Shown here: piece by piece, positions 8,632 to 17,028 of the stretch
Numbering within the stretch: the first letter of the stretch is position 1
Layout: the number at the start of each line of letters is the position of its first letter
Origin: Betaproteobacteria bacterium
GTDB lineage: Bacteria > Pseudomonadota > Gammaproteobacteria > Burkholderiales > Eutrophovitaceae
Length of the DNA stretch: 57,102 bases
Assembly: GCA_020354125.1 (NCBI GenBank)
Contig: CP070643.1
Location: 186,353 to 243,454 of the forward strand
Direction: 5' to 3'
Notes under the pieces: model-generated
Databases searched by the model: none
What the model was told of the DNA's origin: nothing
Seen by the model: only the letters and a program-made list of their open reading frames with translations
Translations under genes and position numbers: made by a program

Positions 8632-9336
8632 ATGAAACCGGGGTTGGTGCTGTTGCCGGGGTTGCTTTGCGACGGCGCCTTATGGGGCCCGCAAGTAGGT
8701 GCACTGTCGGGAATCGCCGAATGGTGGATTCCTGAGTCATTAGCGCAAGCCAGTATGCCGGCGATGGCCCACGCTGTACTGCGTGACGCACCATTTGAGC
8801 GTTTCGCCCTGGCCGGGCTGTCGATGGGCGGTTACGTCTGTATGGAAATCATGCGGCAGGCGCCGCAAAGGGTCAGTGCGGTTGCCTTACTCGATACTCG
8901 TGCTACTGCAGATACACCGGAGGAAACGCAGCGTCGCCATGATCTGATGCGACTGGCGCAGACTGCGCGAGGATTTCAACCGGTGACCACGCGAATGTTG
9001 CCGTTACTGATTCACTCGTCGAGATTGGGCGACTTAGCCTTGGTTGAAGTTGTGCGCGGCATGGCCCAGCGTACTGGCATTGAGGCGTTCGTGCGCCAGC
9101 AGCAGGCTATCATTTCGCGCCCGGATAGCCGTGCCGATCTCAAGCGGATTGCGGTGCCGAGCCTGGTTCTGTGCGGCAGACAGGATGCGCTCACCACTTT
9201 GTCCGACCACGAGGACATGGCACGTCTGATACCGGGCGCCAAACTCATCGTTATCGAAGAGTGCGGCCATCTTTCTTCTCTGGAGCGGCCTGATGAAGTG
9301 AACGCCGCGCTGCGAGGCTGGATCGCGCAGTTGTGA
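8632..9336 (+). CDS. Alpha/beta hydrolase
   Basis: Serine hydrolase of 234 residues, no signal peptide. Seen: LLPGLLCDGALWGPQ oxyanion segment at the N-terminus, nucleophile elbow GLSMGGYV (Ser about 63), DALTTLSDHEDM with a likely catalytic Asp, and CGHLSSLERPDEV with the catalytic His. The architecture is that of compact BioH/3-oxoadipate-enol-lactonase-like hydrolases with a short cap. ATG 8632 has CGGAG 6 bases ahead; an in-frame TTG at 8629 directly precedes it and is less likely. It follows the DUF1330-like gene and may hydrolyse an ester or thioester; the substrate is unknown. Confidence 0.88.
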   Translation: MKPGLVLLPGLLCDGALWGPQVGALSGIAEWWIPESLAQASMPAMAHAVLRDAPFERFALAGLSMGGYVCMEIMRQAPQRVSAVALLDTRATADTPEETQRRHDLMRLAQTARGFQPVTTRMLPLLIHSSRLGDLALVEVVRGMAQRTGIEAFVRQQQAIISRPDSRADLKRIAVPSLVLCGRQDALTTLSDHEDMARLIPGAKLIVIEECGHLSSLERPDEVNAALRGWIAQL

Positions 9337-9615
9337 GCTTGCGTAGTTGTTGCCTTGCGCGCCGGTGAGTGGGCGACTGTTGTGTCGCCTTGAATGTTCA
9401 GTTTGAAGCGATTGCGAATCGGACGCCTTCCCGGCCGACATCTTGCTGCTATTTGATTGGCATATTGGTTTCTGAAGTCTGGCGCCGCACGCGCACCAAA
9501 TTGGCGCGGTGCTGGAGTCTGTGCGGCTCAAGTGCTGGCTGAAGTTGCCGATATGATAGATACTTAGCCAGTAAGAAGAATTTGCTGGCTGGTAACAAAA
9601 CCAAAGCAAGAGAAC

Positions 9616-10242
9616 ATGCAAACGGCGTCGCCCTCTTATGCAAACATCATCAAAGTCCTGAACCTGGTACGGTCAGAGGCGGACATCGGCGAGATCGAAG
9701 ACGCCATCAAGGTCGATCCGGTCATCGCGTACCGTTTGTTGACGAAAATCAACTCGGCGGGATTGGGTTTCCCGCGACAGGTAAGTTCAATCAGGCAGGC
9801 GATCACCATTTTCGGCTACCATGGTTTGTATCGCTGGCTGGCAGTGCTGCTGGTGACCGGCGACCCACAGAACGGAAAATCCATCATCGGCCGCATGGCG
9901 ATCTTGCGTGGACGGCTACTGGAGCAGATCGGAAAGACCCCTGACGATAGCAAGCGCGGCGACGACTTGTTCGTCGTCGGCTCGTTCTCTTTGCTCGACA
10001 ACATTCTTGGCGAGCCGTTGGAAAAATTGCTTAATGAACTGAGCATCAGTTACATGATGCGCCAGGCGCTGCTTTCGCGTGACGGTCCGTATGGTTTGTA
10101 TCTGTCACTGGTTGAAGCGCTGGAACTCGGTGACGATGCCCAGGTCGACAACTTCTGCTCCATGCTGGAGCTTTCGCGCGATCAGTTGACGGAAGTGCAT
10201 GCCGCCGCGACCGAATGGGCGGACAGGATGATAACGGGTTAA
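9616..10242 (+). CDS. Stand-alone HDOD-domain protein
   Basis: 208-residue protein consisting almost only of an HDOD domain. Seen: DPVIAYRLLTKINSAGLGF followed by VSSIRQAITIFGYHGLYRWL, the signature of the HDOD half of EAL-HDOD proteins (YuxH/CdgJ type), then helices rich in Leu. No EAL domain precedes it; the 279 bases upstream show no EAL remnant. HDOD proteins usually regulate signalling or motility by protein contacts and do not keep HD-type metal catalysis. It sits at the start of a signalling-rich stretch, ahead of a diguanylate cyclase and a histidine kinase, so a c-di-GMP-linked role is plausible but not shown. AAGAG ahead of the ATG is a weak ribosome site. Confidence 0.8.
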   Translation: MQTASPSYANIIKVLNLVRSEADIGEIEDAIKVDPVIAYRLLTKINSAGLGFPRQVSSIRQAITIFGYHGLYRWLAVLLVTGDPQNGKSIIGRMAILRGRLLEQIGKTPDDSKRGDDLFVVGSFSLLDNILGEPLEKLLNELSISYMMRQALLSRDGPYGLYLSLVEALELGDDAQVDNFCSMLELSRDQLTEVHAAATEWADRMITG

Positions 10243-10268
10243 TCCCCGCGCTCACAGCGGCGCTCTCT

Positions 10269-11096
10269 TTACGACGGCTTGTCCCCTGCCAGGGTAACCC
10301 GGTGCATTACGCGGCGGCTGCCATGGTAGTCATTGACCGGGAAGTGAAGCGTGCACCGGTTGTCCCAGAACGCCAGCGAACCAGGCTGCCACTGAAAACG
10401 GTATGTCAGTTCCGGTCGCGTCTGGTGTTCAAATAGGAAGGCCAGCAGCTGTTCGCTTTCAGACATGCTGCGGCCATCGAAATGCGTCGTGTGTCCGACG
10501 TTGACATACAGCGATTTGCGCCCTGTCTCCGGGTGCGTTCGCACTGCCGGGTGCTTGGCTTCCAGCACCTGCAAGCGGTCGCCTGAATCACGCTGTCTTT
10601 CTTCACGTGTGCGTATGGCCTCGGGTTTGGCGGAGGTATTCACAGCGATCAGCTGATCCAGTTCATCGCGGATACTGGCGGGCAGCGTTTCGTATGCAAG
10701 ATACTGATTGGCGAACAGCGTGTCGCCGCCGCGCGGAGGCGTCTCCAGCGCGTAGAGCAGGCTCGCCATTGGCGGGCAATCCAGATAGGCCGTATCGGTA
10801 TGCCAGACGCCGCCGAAATTGTTTCGCTCATGTTCGAGTTTGATGACCGGTGTGACCAGCGGGCAATCGGCAAGACCTTTGAGTTGCGGGTATTCCATTG
10901 GCTCACCGAACAGCTTGGCAAACTCAAGCTGCTGCTGTGGCGTGAGCTGCTGATCGCGGAAGAAGACCACCAGATGCTCGAGAAACGCTTGTCGAATCTC
11001 GTCGACCACTAGCTCGGCCAGCGGCTGTGAGATATTGACACCGAAGATTTCGGCACCCAGCGCATCACCTAATGGGCGTACTTCAATATGTTTCAC
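10269..11096 (-). CDS. TauD/TfdA-family Fe(II)/2-oxoglutarate dioxygenase
   Basis: 2-oxoglutarate-dependent dioxygenase of 275 residues. Seen: N-terminal GDALGAEIFGVNIS typical of TauD/TfdA, the HTD iron-binding pair in GGVWHTDTAY, FANQYLAYETLP, and near the C-terminus the second iron His and the oxoglutarate-binding Arg in HRVTLAGD. Such enzymes hydroxylate and cleave sulfonates, aryloxyalkanoates, alkyl sulfates or quaternary amines; which one cannot be told. The frame is open far upstream, into the divergent cyclase gene; I start at a GTG (11096) because the conserved family N-terminus begins just after it. It ends 26 bases from the convergent HDOD gene. Confidence 0.9.
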   Translation of the reverse strand: MKHIEVRPLGDALGAEIFGVNISQPLAELVVDEIRQAFLEHLVVFFRDQQLTPQQQLEFAKLFGEPMEYPQLKGLADCPLVTPVIKLEHERNNFGGVWHTDTAYLDCPPMASLLYALETPPRGGDTLFANQYLAYETLPASIRDELDQLIAVNTSAKPEAIRTREERQRDSGDRLQVLEAKHPAVRTHPETGRKSLYVNVGHTTHFDGRSMSESEQLLAFLFEHQTRPELTYRFQWQPGSLAFWDNRCTLHFPVNDYHGSRRVMHRVTLAGDKPS

Positions 11097-11250
11097 AGCG
11101 CCCTGAATCCAGTTGCCAGACGCCTGGCCCAGCCGCCGCGGCAGTGTCGCGATCTGCCCAACTGGCCGACTCCCAAAGCGCTTCAAATTCAACGATATTT
11201 CTAAAGATTTGCACCTGCTGGCCGTAGCAAAGTTGATTGCGGAAACCGAC

Positions 11251-12672
11251 ATGCGGGTAGTGGATCCAACCGCGATACCCGTCAGCCAGATGAACACTGC
11301 AGCACTTTTCTGTACAGGAATGGCCGCCGTTGCCTTCTACGCTGGTGGCTATCATCTCGTCATCTACCTGATACAGCATAGTGCCGTCAAGTATCTGGCG
11401 TTTGCAGCACTTTGTGCCTCGGTCGGTCTCTATGAACTGTTCTGTGCCGGGCAGTATCAAGCGACCGCAATGGACGAGGGTGTGTTCTGGCAGCGGCTGC
11501 GGCTCGAATCGGTTGCGCTGATCACTGTATCCGTAACCTGGTTGGTTCGAATCTACACCGCTCGCATCAGCCGGGCTTTTCTCAAGAGGGTCGCCGCAAG
11601 CGCTGCCGTGTTCGTCGTCTTGTCGCGTATCTTGCCCGCGTCGTTCACCGTCAGCGTCGAGCGTCCGATGATCAGGGAGCTCGGCATCAAGGGTTGGTTC
11701 GAGGTCACTTACTACCAGAGTGAACTCGGCATTCTTTACCTTGCAGCGCTGACGGCCATGCTGGTTCTTTACCTTTTCCTGATCGGTTGCCTCGTTGCGC
11801 ATCACCGGCGCAAACGCGACCGCGAGACGCTGTGCATCGCTGCCAGTCAGTTTCCTCTATTCATCGCCGCTGTCAACGATACCTTGGTGGTTGCGCAGGT
11901 CTACCGGTTCATCTATCTGGCCGAGTACGCGTTCCTGTTCATCGTCGTCGCCATGTCGTATTCGTCATTCGCCCGCTTTTTACGGCTGTACAACGCGTTG
12001 GCTGCGTCGAATCAAAGTCTCGAGGACAAGGTCAATGAACGTACCGCTCAGATCAGATTGCTCAACGAGGAATTGCAGCGTGCGGCTGAAATCGATGGTC
12101 TGACGGGAGCATACAACCGGCGCTTTCTGGATCGATATCTGGAAGTCGAAACGCGCCGAGCGATTGCCGAGTTGAAGCACAGCAATCGCACCGAATCTCC
12201 GGAGCCGGCGATGAATTTCGGTCTGGCGATGTTCGATGTTGATGATTTCAAGCAGATCAATGACGAGCGCGGCCACTTGGCGGGTGACCGGGTGCTTGCC
12301 GCCGTTGCCGAAACGGTGCGTTCCGCGCTGTTCGAGCGCGACGTTTTCTGCCGCTACGGTGGTGAGGAATTCGTCGTCATCTTCACCAGAACCTCGAGGC
12401 GGGGAATTATTGACGCTGCAGAGAAGCTCCGCCAAGCCGTACGGGCGCGGGAATTTGACACCGAGCCGGGTGAGCCACCTTCGCGTGTCACCATCAGCAT
12501 CGGTGTGGCGAGTTTCGCTGACGTCGAAGAACCGACCCCCGAGGCCATCCTGCGCGCCGCTGACGAGTGTCTGCTGGCCGCCAAGCACCAGGTCATGGCC
12601 CGTAGGCTATTCAGGGAAAGCGCGCTATCGCCGCTGGGTGATGCGGTGACCGACTCCTCGGCAGCGCCATGA
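11251..12672 (+). CDS. Membrane diguanylate cyclase (7TM sensor-GGDEF)
   Basis: 473-residue cyclase expected to make c-di-GMP from two GTP at the inner membrane. Seen: about seven hydrophobic segments from residue 15 to 235 (the first contains YHLVIYL and ELFCAGQY, resembling 7TMR-DISM-type sensors), a short coiled coil with EDKVNERTAQIRLLNEEL, then a GGDEF domain with DGLTGAYNRRF, DVDDFKQIND and the active-site motif GGEEF at 370-374. The inhibitory RxxD site is not conserved: Phe occupies the Arg position (FERD). I start at ATG 11251 (GCGGAA ahead); the frame opens earlier at 11113, but that part reads as non-coding. Likely active and without product feedback (inference). Confidence 0.88.
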   Translation: MRVVDPTAIPVSQMNTAALFCTGMAAVAFYAGGYHLVIYLIQHSAVKYLAFAALCASVGLYELFCAGQYQATAMDEGVFWQRLRLESVALITVSVTWLVRIYTARISRAFLKRVAASAAVFVVLSRILPASFTVSVERPMIRELGIKGWFEVTYYQSELGILYLAALTAMLVLYLFLIGCLVAHHRRKRDRETLCIAASQFPLFIAAVNDTLVVAQVYRFIYLAEYAFLFIVVAMSYSSFARFLRLYNALAASNQSLEDKVNERTAQIRLLNEELQRAAEIDGLTGAYNRRFLDRYLEVETRRAIAELKHSNRTESPEPAMNFGLAMFDVDDFKQINDERGHLAGDRVLAAVAETVRSALFERDVFCRYGGEEFVVIFTRTSRRGIIDAAEKLRQAVRAREFDTEPGEPPSRVTISIGVASFADVEEPTPEAILRAADECLLAAKHQVMARRLFRESALSPLGDAVTDSSAAP

Positions 12673-12998
12673 CTCGCATAGGCTCCACAGCACGAACTGG
12701 CACGCGCTGCCGCTGGCTGCGCCGGTCCGCGCCGAATGCGGCCCCTTCGCTCCTGGTGCCCGTTTAATGACTGCAACCGCTTGCTTCAAGACCCAATCGC
12801 GGACCCCACCAGGGCGGCCGATGGTCGCTGCGCTTGTCCCACGAAATGCCGCTGACTGAGGGGAGGACCGGCGATTGCTTAGGTATGAAGAAGTTCGGTG
12901 CGGTCGCAACGAGATTTCATTAACAACCTGATTTTAAAAGAATCAAATTCGATACCCGGTTTTTTTATGGACCTGCTGCGACAAGCCAGGAGCGATAA
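12673..12998. other. Intergenic region before sensor kinase
   Basis: 326 bases between the diguanylate cyclase and the histidine kinase. The first 220 bases are GC-rich and hold no convincing gene; the last 90 bases are AT-rich and contain the probable promoter given separately, a run of T at about 12960-12966, and an 11-codon ATG frame at 12967 whose stop overlaps the kinase ATG. I see no terminator for the upstream cyclase gene. Confidence 0.4.
12920..12948 (+). promoter_or_regulatory. Probable sigma-70 promoter of the kinase operon
   Basis: TTAACA at 12920-12925 (5 of 6 to TTGACA) and TCAAAT at 12943-12948 (4 of 6 to TATAAT) are separated by exactly 17 bases in the most AT-rich stretch near the kinase gene, about 50 bases ahead of its ATG. 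Transcription would begin near 12955. Confidence 0.4.
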
Positions 12999-14828
12999 AT
13001 GACGGTGCAGGAAAGTGCGATGAACACTGTTGGCTCCGCTTCGCGGGCAGATGCGAGCATGAAGCCATCGACACTGAATTCCAAAAACCTTGGTCTGGCG
13101 GTACTCGCGCTGATGCTGGTCGTGGGCTTGGCTGTCCTGTACGCCAAGACCGAGACGATCGATTTGCGCGGCCCCAACGAGATTGCCAGCGTACTACGTG
13201 AACTCAAGGAGATCGACAAGCTCTGGGACGTCGACGTCCTGCGCTTGAGCGTGGAGTCGGATATCAAGGTGGCCTTGCCACCCGACCGCCGGGAAGGTGC
13301 GGCGCAGGCACTCGACGCCCTGGCCGGGGCCGCCATAACGACCGGTAGTCCGGCACTGAACACGGACCTGGATGAACTGGTGCTCGAGATACGCAACAAG
13401 GGGCGCTTGGTTGAAAAATTCAAAATCGAACACGCGGCGGCGCAGCAAGCACTGGCCGGGCTGCGATCCCATACGCACTCGCTCGCTAATCAGGCGCGGC
13501 AATTCAACGTGCGTTCGCCGCGTATGGACGCTGCCATCGAGCAGCTCAATATGAACGCCCCCATTTACTTTACTTTGGGCGAGGAAGATCGCTACAACGC
13601 GGTCTACACAGCGCTGACGGAACTGGATGCAGCGGCCAGTCGTTTTCCGCAAGTACTGCGCGAGACAGCGACACTTGCCACCGACGCCGGGCGCACATTA
13701 CTCGACCGCAAGATTACGCAGATGAGAACGATAGAACAGATCGGTCGGGTGACCTCCGGACCGCGGTTGGACAATATGGCGCTATTGTTCAGCCAGGAAT
13801 TGGAGGCCGGCATTCGGGACAAGGAGGTTTACCGGGTCGTTCTGATCACCTACGCGGCCGCGCTCCTGATACTCGTGGCCTATATGGGGATCAAAATCAG
13901 GGCGGCCAACGTCGGTCTGGAACAGCGCGTCAAGGAACGCACTAGCGAATTGTCCAGCGCGCTGAAACAACTCAAGGAGTCCGAAGCGCAGCTGATCCAG
14001 TCTGAAAAGCTGTCCTCGCTGGGCCAGATGGTTGCGGGTGTCGCGCACGAAATCAACACGCCTTTGGCATACGTCAAGAATAGCCTTGGTAGTGTTGCAG
14101 AAAAACTGAGTGAGATCGGCAGCGCCGTTGACGACACCGCTCGCTTGCTTGCCTTGTTACAGGCTGGCGCCGGGGCGAATCCGGAAGAACTCAACCAGCA
14201 GTTCGGCAAAGTCACCGAGCGCATTTCACGGCTCAAGAAGCAAAAAGTGCTACCCGAACTGGAGAGCCTCATTGAGGACGGCGAATATGGCACGACGCAG
14301 ATGTCGGAGATAGTCGGTAATCTCAAGGACTTCAGCCGCCTCGATCGCAGCAAGGCCACGCAGTTCGATCTGAACGACGGCCTGAACAGCACACTCGGGA
14401 TGGCCAAGCATCAACTCAAGTCGGCGACTGTCGAAAAACACCTTGGAGAAATCCCGACTGTATTCTGTTCGCCGTCGCAAATCAATCAGGTCTTTCTCAA
14501 CCTCATCAACAACGCTGCAGAGGCGTTGGACCGAGGCAGGGGGAAGATCGTTATTCATTCGCGAAAGCATGCCGATGGCGTTGCCGTAGACATCCAGGAC
14601 AACGGAAGTGGCATTCCTTCCGACGTCTTGCCGAAGATTTTCGACCCGTTCTTCACGACCAAAGACATCGGGAAGGGCACCGGGTTGGGCCTTTCAATTT
14701 CGTACAAGATTATCAAGCAACACGGTGGTCGCATCGAGGTAGATTCGAAGCCAGGCCAAGGAACGCGGTTCACCGTCATCCTGCCGCTCAAACCACCGGT
14801 TGAGCCCGTTGCTGTCGCACAAGGCTGA
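12999..14828 (+). CDS. Membrane sensor histidine kinase with large periplasmic sensor
   Basis: 609-residue histidine kinase. Seen: TM1 at about 29-49, an all-helical periplasmic domain of about 230 residues (50-278) consistent with a DAHL-type sensor, TM2 at 279-299, a coiled coil EQRVKERTSELSSALKQL, H-box GVAHEINTPL with phosphoacceptor His about 350, N-box NLINNAAEAL, and G-boxes DNGSGIP, FFTTKDIGKGTGLGLS. There is no receiver or Hpt domain, so phosphate must go to another protein. The next gene starts 9 bases after the stop and carries two receiver domains fused to a Ser/Thr kinase, an obvious partner. AGGAGC precedes ATG 12999 by about 7 bases. The signal sensed is unknown. Confidence 0.93.
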   Translation: MTVQESAMNTVGSASRADASMKPSTLNSKNLGLAVLALMLVVGLAVLYAKTETIDLRGPNEIASVLRELKEIDKLWDVDVLRLSVESDIKVALPPDRREGAAQALDALAGAAITTGSPALNTDLDELVLEIRNKGRLVEKFKIEHAAAQQALAGLRSHTHSLANQARQFNVRSPRMDAAIEQLNMNAPIYFTLGEEDRYNAVYTALTELDAAASRFPQVLRETATLATDAGRTLLDRKITQMRTIEQIGRVTSGPRLDNMALLFSQELEAGIRDKEVYRVVLITYAAALLILVAYMGIKIRAANVGLEQRVKERTSELSSALKQLKESEAQLIQSEKLSSLGQMVAGVAHEINTPLAYVKNSLGSVAEKLSEIGSAVDDTARLLALLQAGAGANPEELNQQFGKVTERISRLKKQKVLPELESLIEDGEYGTTQMSEIVGNLKDFSRLDRSKATQFDLNDGLNSTLGMAKHQLKSATVEKHLGEIPTVFCSPSQINQVFLNLINNAAEALDRGRGKIVIHSRKHADGVAVDIQDNGSGIPSDVLPKIFDPFFTTKDIGKGTGLGLSISYKIIKQHGGRIEVDSKPGQGTRFTVILPLKPPVEPVAVAQG

Positions 14829-14837
14829 TCAAAACGC

Positions 14838-17003
14838 ATGAGCATGCCGTCTAAAATTGGGAAGTATGAGGTCAAGGGCCTGCTTGGTCGTGGCGGCATG
14901 GGTGTGGTCTACAAATGCTATGACGAAGCGATCGATCGTCATGTCGCCATCAAGGCGATCACCAAAGCCGATCTCGACCCCGAAGATCTGAAACACGCTA
15001 TTCAACGTTTCCGCCACGAAGCAAAGGCGGTAGGCAGGCTGTTACACCCCGCGATCGTGCAAATCTACGATTACGCGGAGGATGACGAACTGGCATACAT
15101 CGTCATGGAGTTAGTCAACGGCCGCACTCTGCTCGAGCATCTCAAGGCAGGTGATACCTATGATCTCAAACAGGCGGGATGGATCGTTCGCCAGGTGCTC
15201 GAGGGCATGGGCCATGCCCATGCCCAGGGTGTGATCCATCGTGATATCAAACCCTCGAACATCATGCTCACCGAAGACAGTGCCGTAAAGATCGCCGACT
15301 TTGGAATTGCGCGCACCGAGTCCTCGAGCTTGACCCAGGTCGGCGATATCATTGGAACCCTTTACTACATGGCACCGGAACAATTCCTTGGCGGTAAAGT
15401 CACACCAGCCACGGATGTTTATTCAATCGGTGTGATCGCCTACGAAATTCTGGTCGGGCGAAGGCCGTTTTCCGGCAACAACGCCCGCGTCATGCAAAAG
15501 GTGCTCAACGAGGTTCCCGAGAACCCGTCAATGATCAATCTGGACCTGACGCCGGCGGTCGACAGAATGTTGCAGCGCGCACTTGCCAAGAAGCCGATAG
15601 ACCGGTTTCAGAGCGCGGAGGAGTTTGCGCTCGAGTTACATGAAGTGGTGCTTGGTGATATAGCAACTGACTCCGGCAAGGGCAGATCGGGGTCGGGCAG
15701 GGGCAGCGCGCTCAAGGTGGCCGCGCCGGTACGGCCCAGACCAGAAATCGCGAGCCCGGCGGTGTCGAACGAGCCGCCGACCGAGCCGGGTGGTTCACCG
15801 GGCATGGCGGTGATTCAGGCGGCAAGCATGCTCAACGTCGGTGCGGCGAAACCGGGTGCATCGCATAGCGTTCCAGCTAGTGCGACGGAAAGCGCGTCTC
15901 GTCACACACCGCAAAGGGCGAAGGCCTGGACGCCAGGTCCCGTGCCGCCTCGCGCGGCCGACAGTGTGCCGCCCGTTGCAGAGCTGAAGAAGTCTAATTC
16001 CTCGGCATCCTCGCTAACGAGTCTTAGCAGCAGTTCGATTGATCTGGATCAGAGCGTCCGCAAGGCGCGAGTGTTGTTCGTTGACGATGAAGAGCGCATC
16101 TTGAAGGCACTTAAAGCGTTGTTTCGCGATCGTTACCATGTTTTCGCCACGACCGATTGCGAGAAGGCGCTGCATTTCCTCGGTAAGTATGCGATGAACG
16201 TGGTGGTGAGCGATCAGCGAATGCCCGAGATGCTCGGAGTCGAGTTCCTGCGCCGGGCGCGGGAAATTTCACCGAATGCTGTGAGGATATTGCTCACTGG
16301 TTACTCCGACCTCGCCGCCATCGTCGGCTCGATCAATGATGGCGAGGTGTATCGCTTCATCAGCAAACCCTGGGATAACGCCGAGCTGAAAACGATTATA
16401 GGAGAGGCGGTCACTATTGGCCTTGAATTGTCCAATACCAAGTCCGTTGATGCGGAGCTTCCCGCCAAAGTAGACGCAAGCGTGATGGTGATCGATCAGA
16501 ACGAGGACATGTACCGCGTGGTAACCGAAATTGTTGGCAAGACCTGTCCGGTTGTGTATGCGGAAAACGTCCAGGCAGCGGTAGATAGAATGCAAGAGTC
16601 GGAAATTGCTGTCGTCATCACCGACGTCGACTTCGCACAGGACCAGCTTACGTCGATGCTCAAGCTCTTGAAGCAGGAAAACCCCCAGATCCTTACCATT
16701 GTCGTGACCTCAGCCTCTGATTCGGAAATGGTAATTGAGCTCATCAATGAGGCGCAGGTGTTCCGTTTCCTCAACAAGCCGGTGAACGTCAATCTGATGC
16801 GTACCCATTTGCAAGCGGCGCTCAAACGTTACATGGCATTCCGCGACATGCCAGCGCTGACCAAGGCGGAGAAAGTCGAAGTCGTTGAACAGATCCGCGA
16901 TTCCGATTTCGGCCAGACCGTGGTGAAAAAGATGGGCGGAGCACGCGACCGTTGGCGTGCCAGAGCGGCTGCTGCGGCACGACGGCGAGCAGCCACCGCC
17001 TAG
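14838..17003 (+). CDS. Ser/Thr protein kinase fused to two receiver domains
   Basis: 721-residue soluble hybrid. Residues 10-270 are a complete eukaryotic-type kinase: glycine loop LGRGGMGVVY, Lys39 in VAIK, HRDIKPSN with Asp136, DFG at 154-156, APE at 179-181. A Pro/Ala/Ser-rich linker runs 275-405. REC1 (410-530) has the DDE acidic cluster at 416-418, acceptor Asp459 in SDQRMP, and Lys510 in SKPW, as in RpfG-like regulators. REC2 (546-665) keeps an Asp in ITDVD (596) and Lys in NKP, but its acidic pocket is reduced to one Asp (VIDQNED). A basic tail ends the protein. It probably receives phosphate from the kinase encoded 9 bases upstream and changes Ser/Thr kinase output (inference). Confidence 0.92.
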   Translation: MSMPSKIGKYEVKGLLGRGGMGVVYKCYDEAIDRHVAIKAITKADLDPEDLKHAIQRFRHEAKAVGRLLHPAIVQIYDYAEDDELAYIVMELVNGRTLLEHLKAGDTYDLKQAGWIVRQVLEGMGHAHAQGVIHRDIKPSNIMLTEDSAVKIADFGIARTESSSLTQVGDIIGTLYYMAPEQFLGGKVTPATDVYSIGVIAYEILVGRRPFSGNNARVMQKVLNEVPENPSMINLDLTPAVDRMLQRALAKKPIDRFQSAEEFALELHEVVLGDIATDSGKGRSGSGRGSALKVAAPVRPRPEIASPAVSNEPPTEPGGSPGMAVIQAASMLNVGAAKPGASHSVPASATESASRHTPQRAKAWTPGPVPPRAADSVPPVAELKKSNSSASSLTSLSSSSIDLDQSVRKARVLFVDDEERILKALKALFRDRYHVFATTDCEKALHFLGKYAMNVVVSDQRMPEMLGVEFLRRAREISPNAVRILLTGYSDLAAIVGSINDGEVYRFISKPWDNAELKTIIGEAVTIGLELSNTKSVDAELPAKVDASVMVIDQNEDMYRVVTEIVGKTCPVVYAENVQAAVDRMQESEIAVVITDVDFAQDQLTSMLKLLKQENPQILTIVVTSASDSEMVIELINEAQVFRFLNKPVNVNLMRTHLQAALKRYMAFRDMPALTKAEKVEVVEQIRDSDFGQTVVKKMGGARDRWRARAAAAARRRAATA

Positions 17004-17028
17004 TCGTAGCGTCGTTTAGCAGAGCGGC

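Noticed and set aside
11113..11250. Longer N-terminus for the 7TM diguanylate cyclase
   Set aside because: The extra residues are basic and unlike a membrane protein start, and they would overlap the promoter area of the divergent dioxygenase gene.
12967..13002. 11-codon leader overlapping the histidine kinase start
   Set aside because: No ribosome site lies ahead of it, and an ATG followed by a short frame is expected by chance here.
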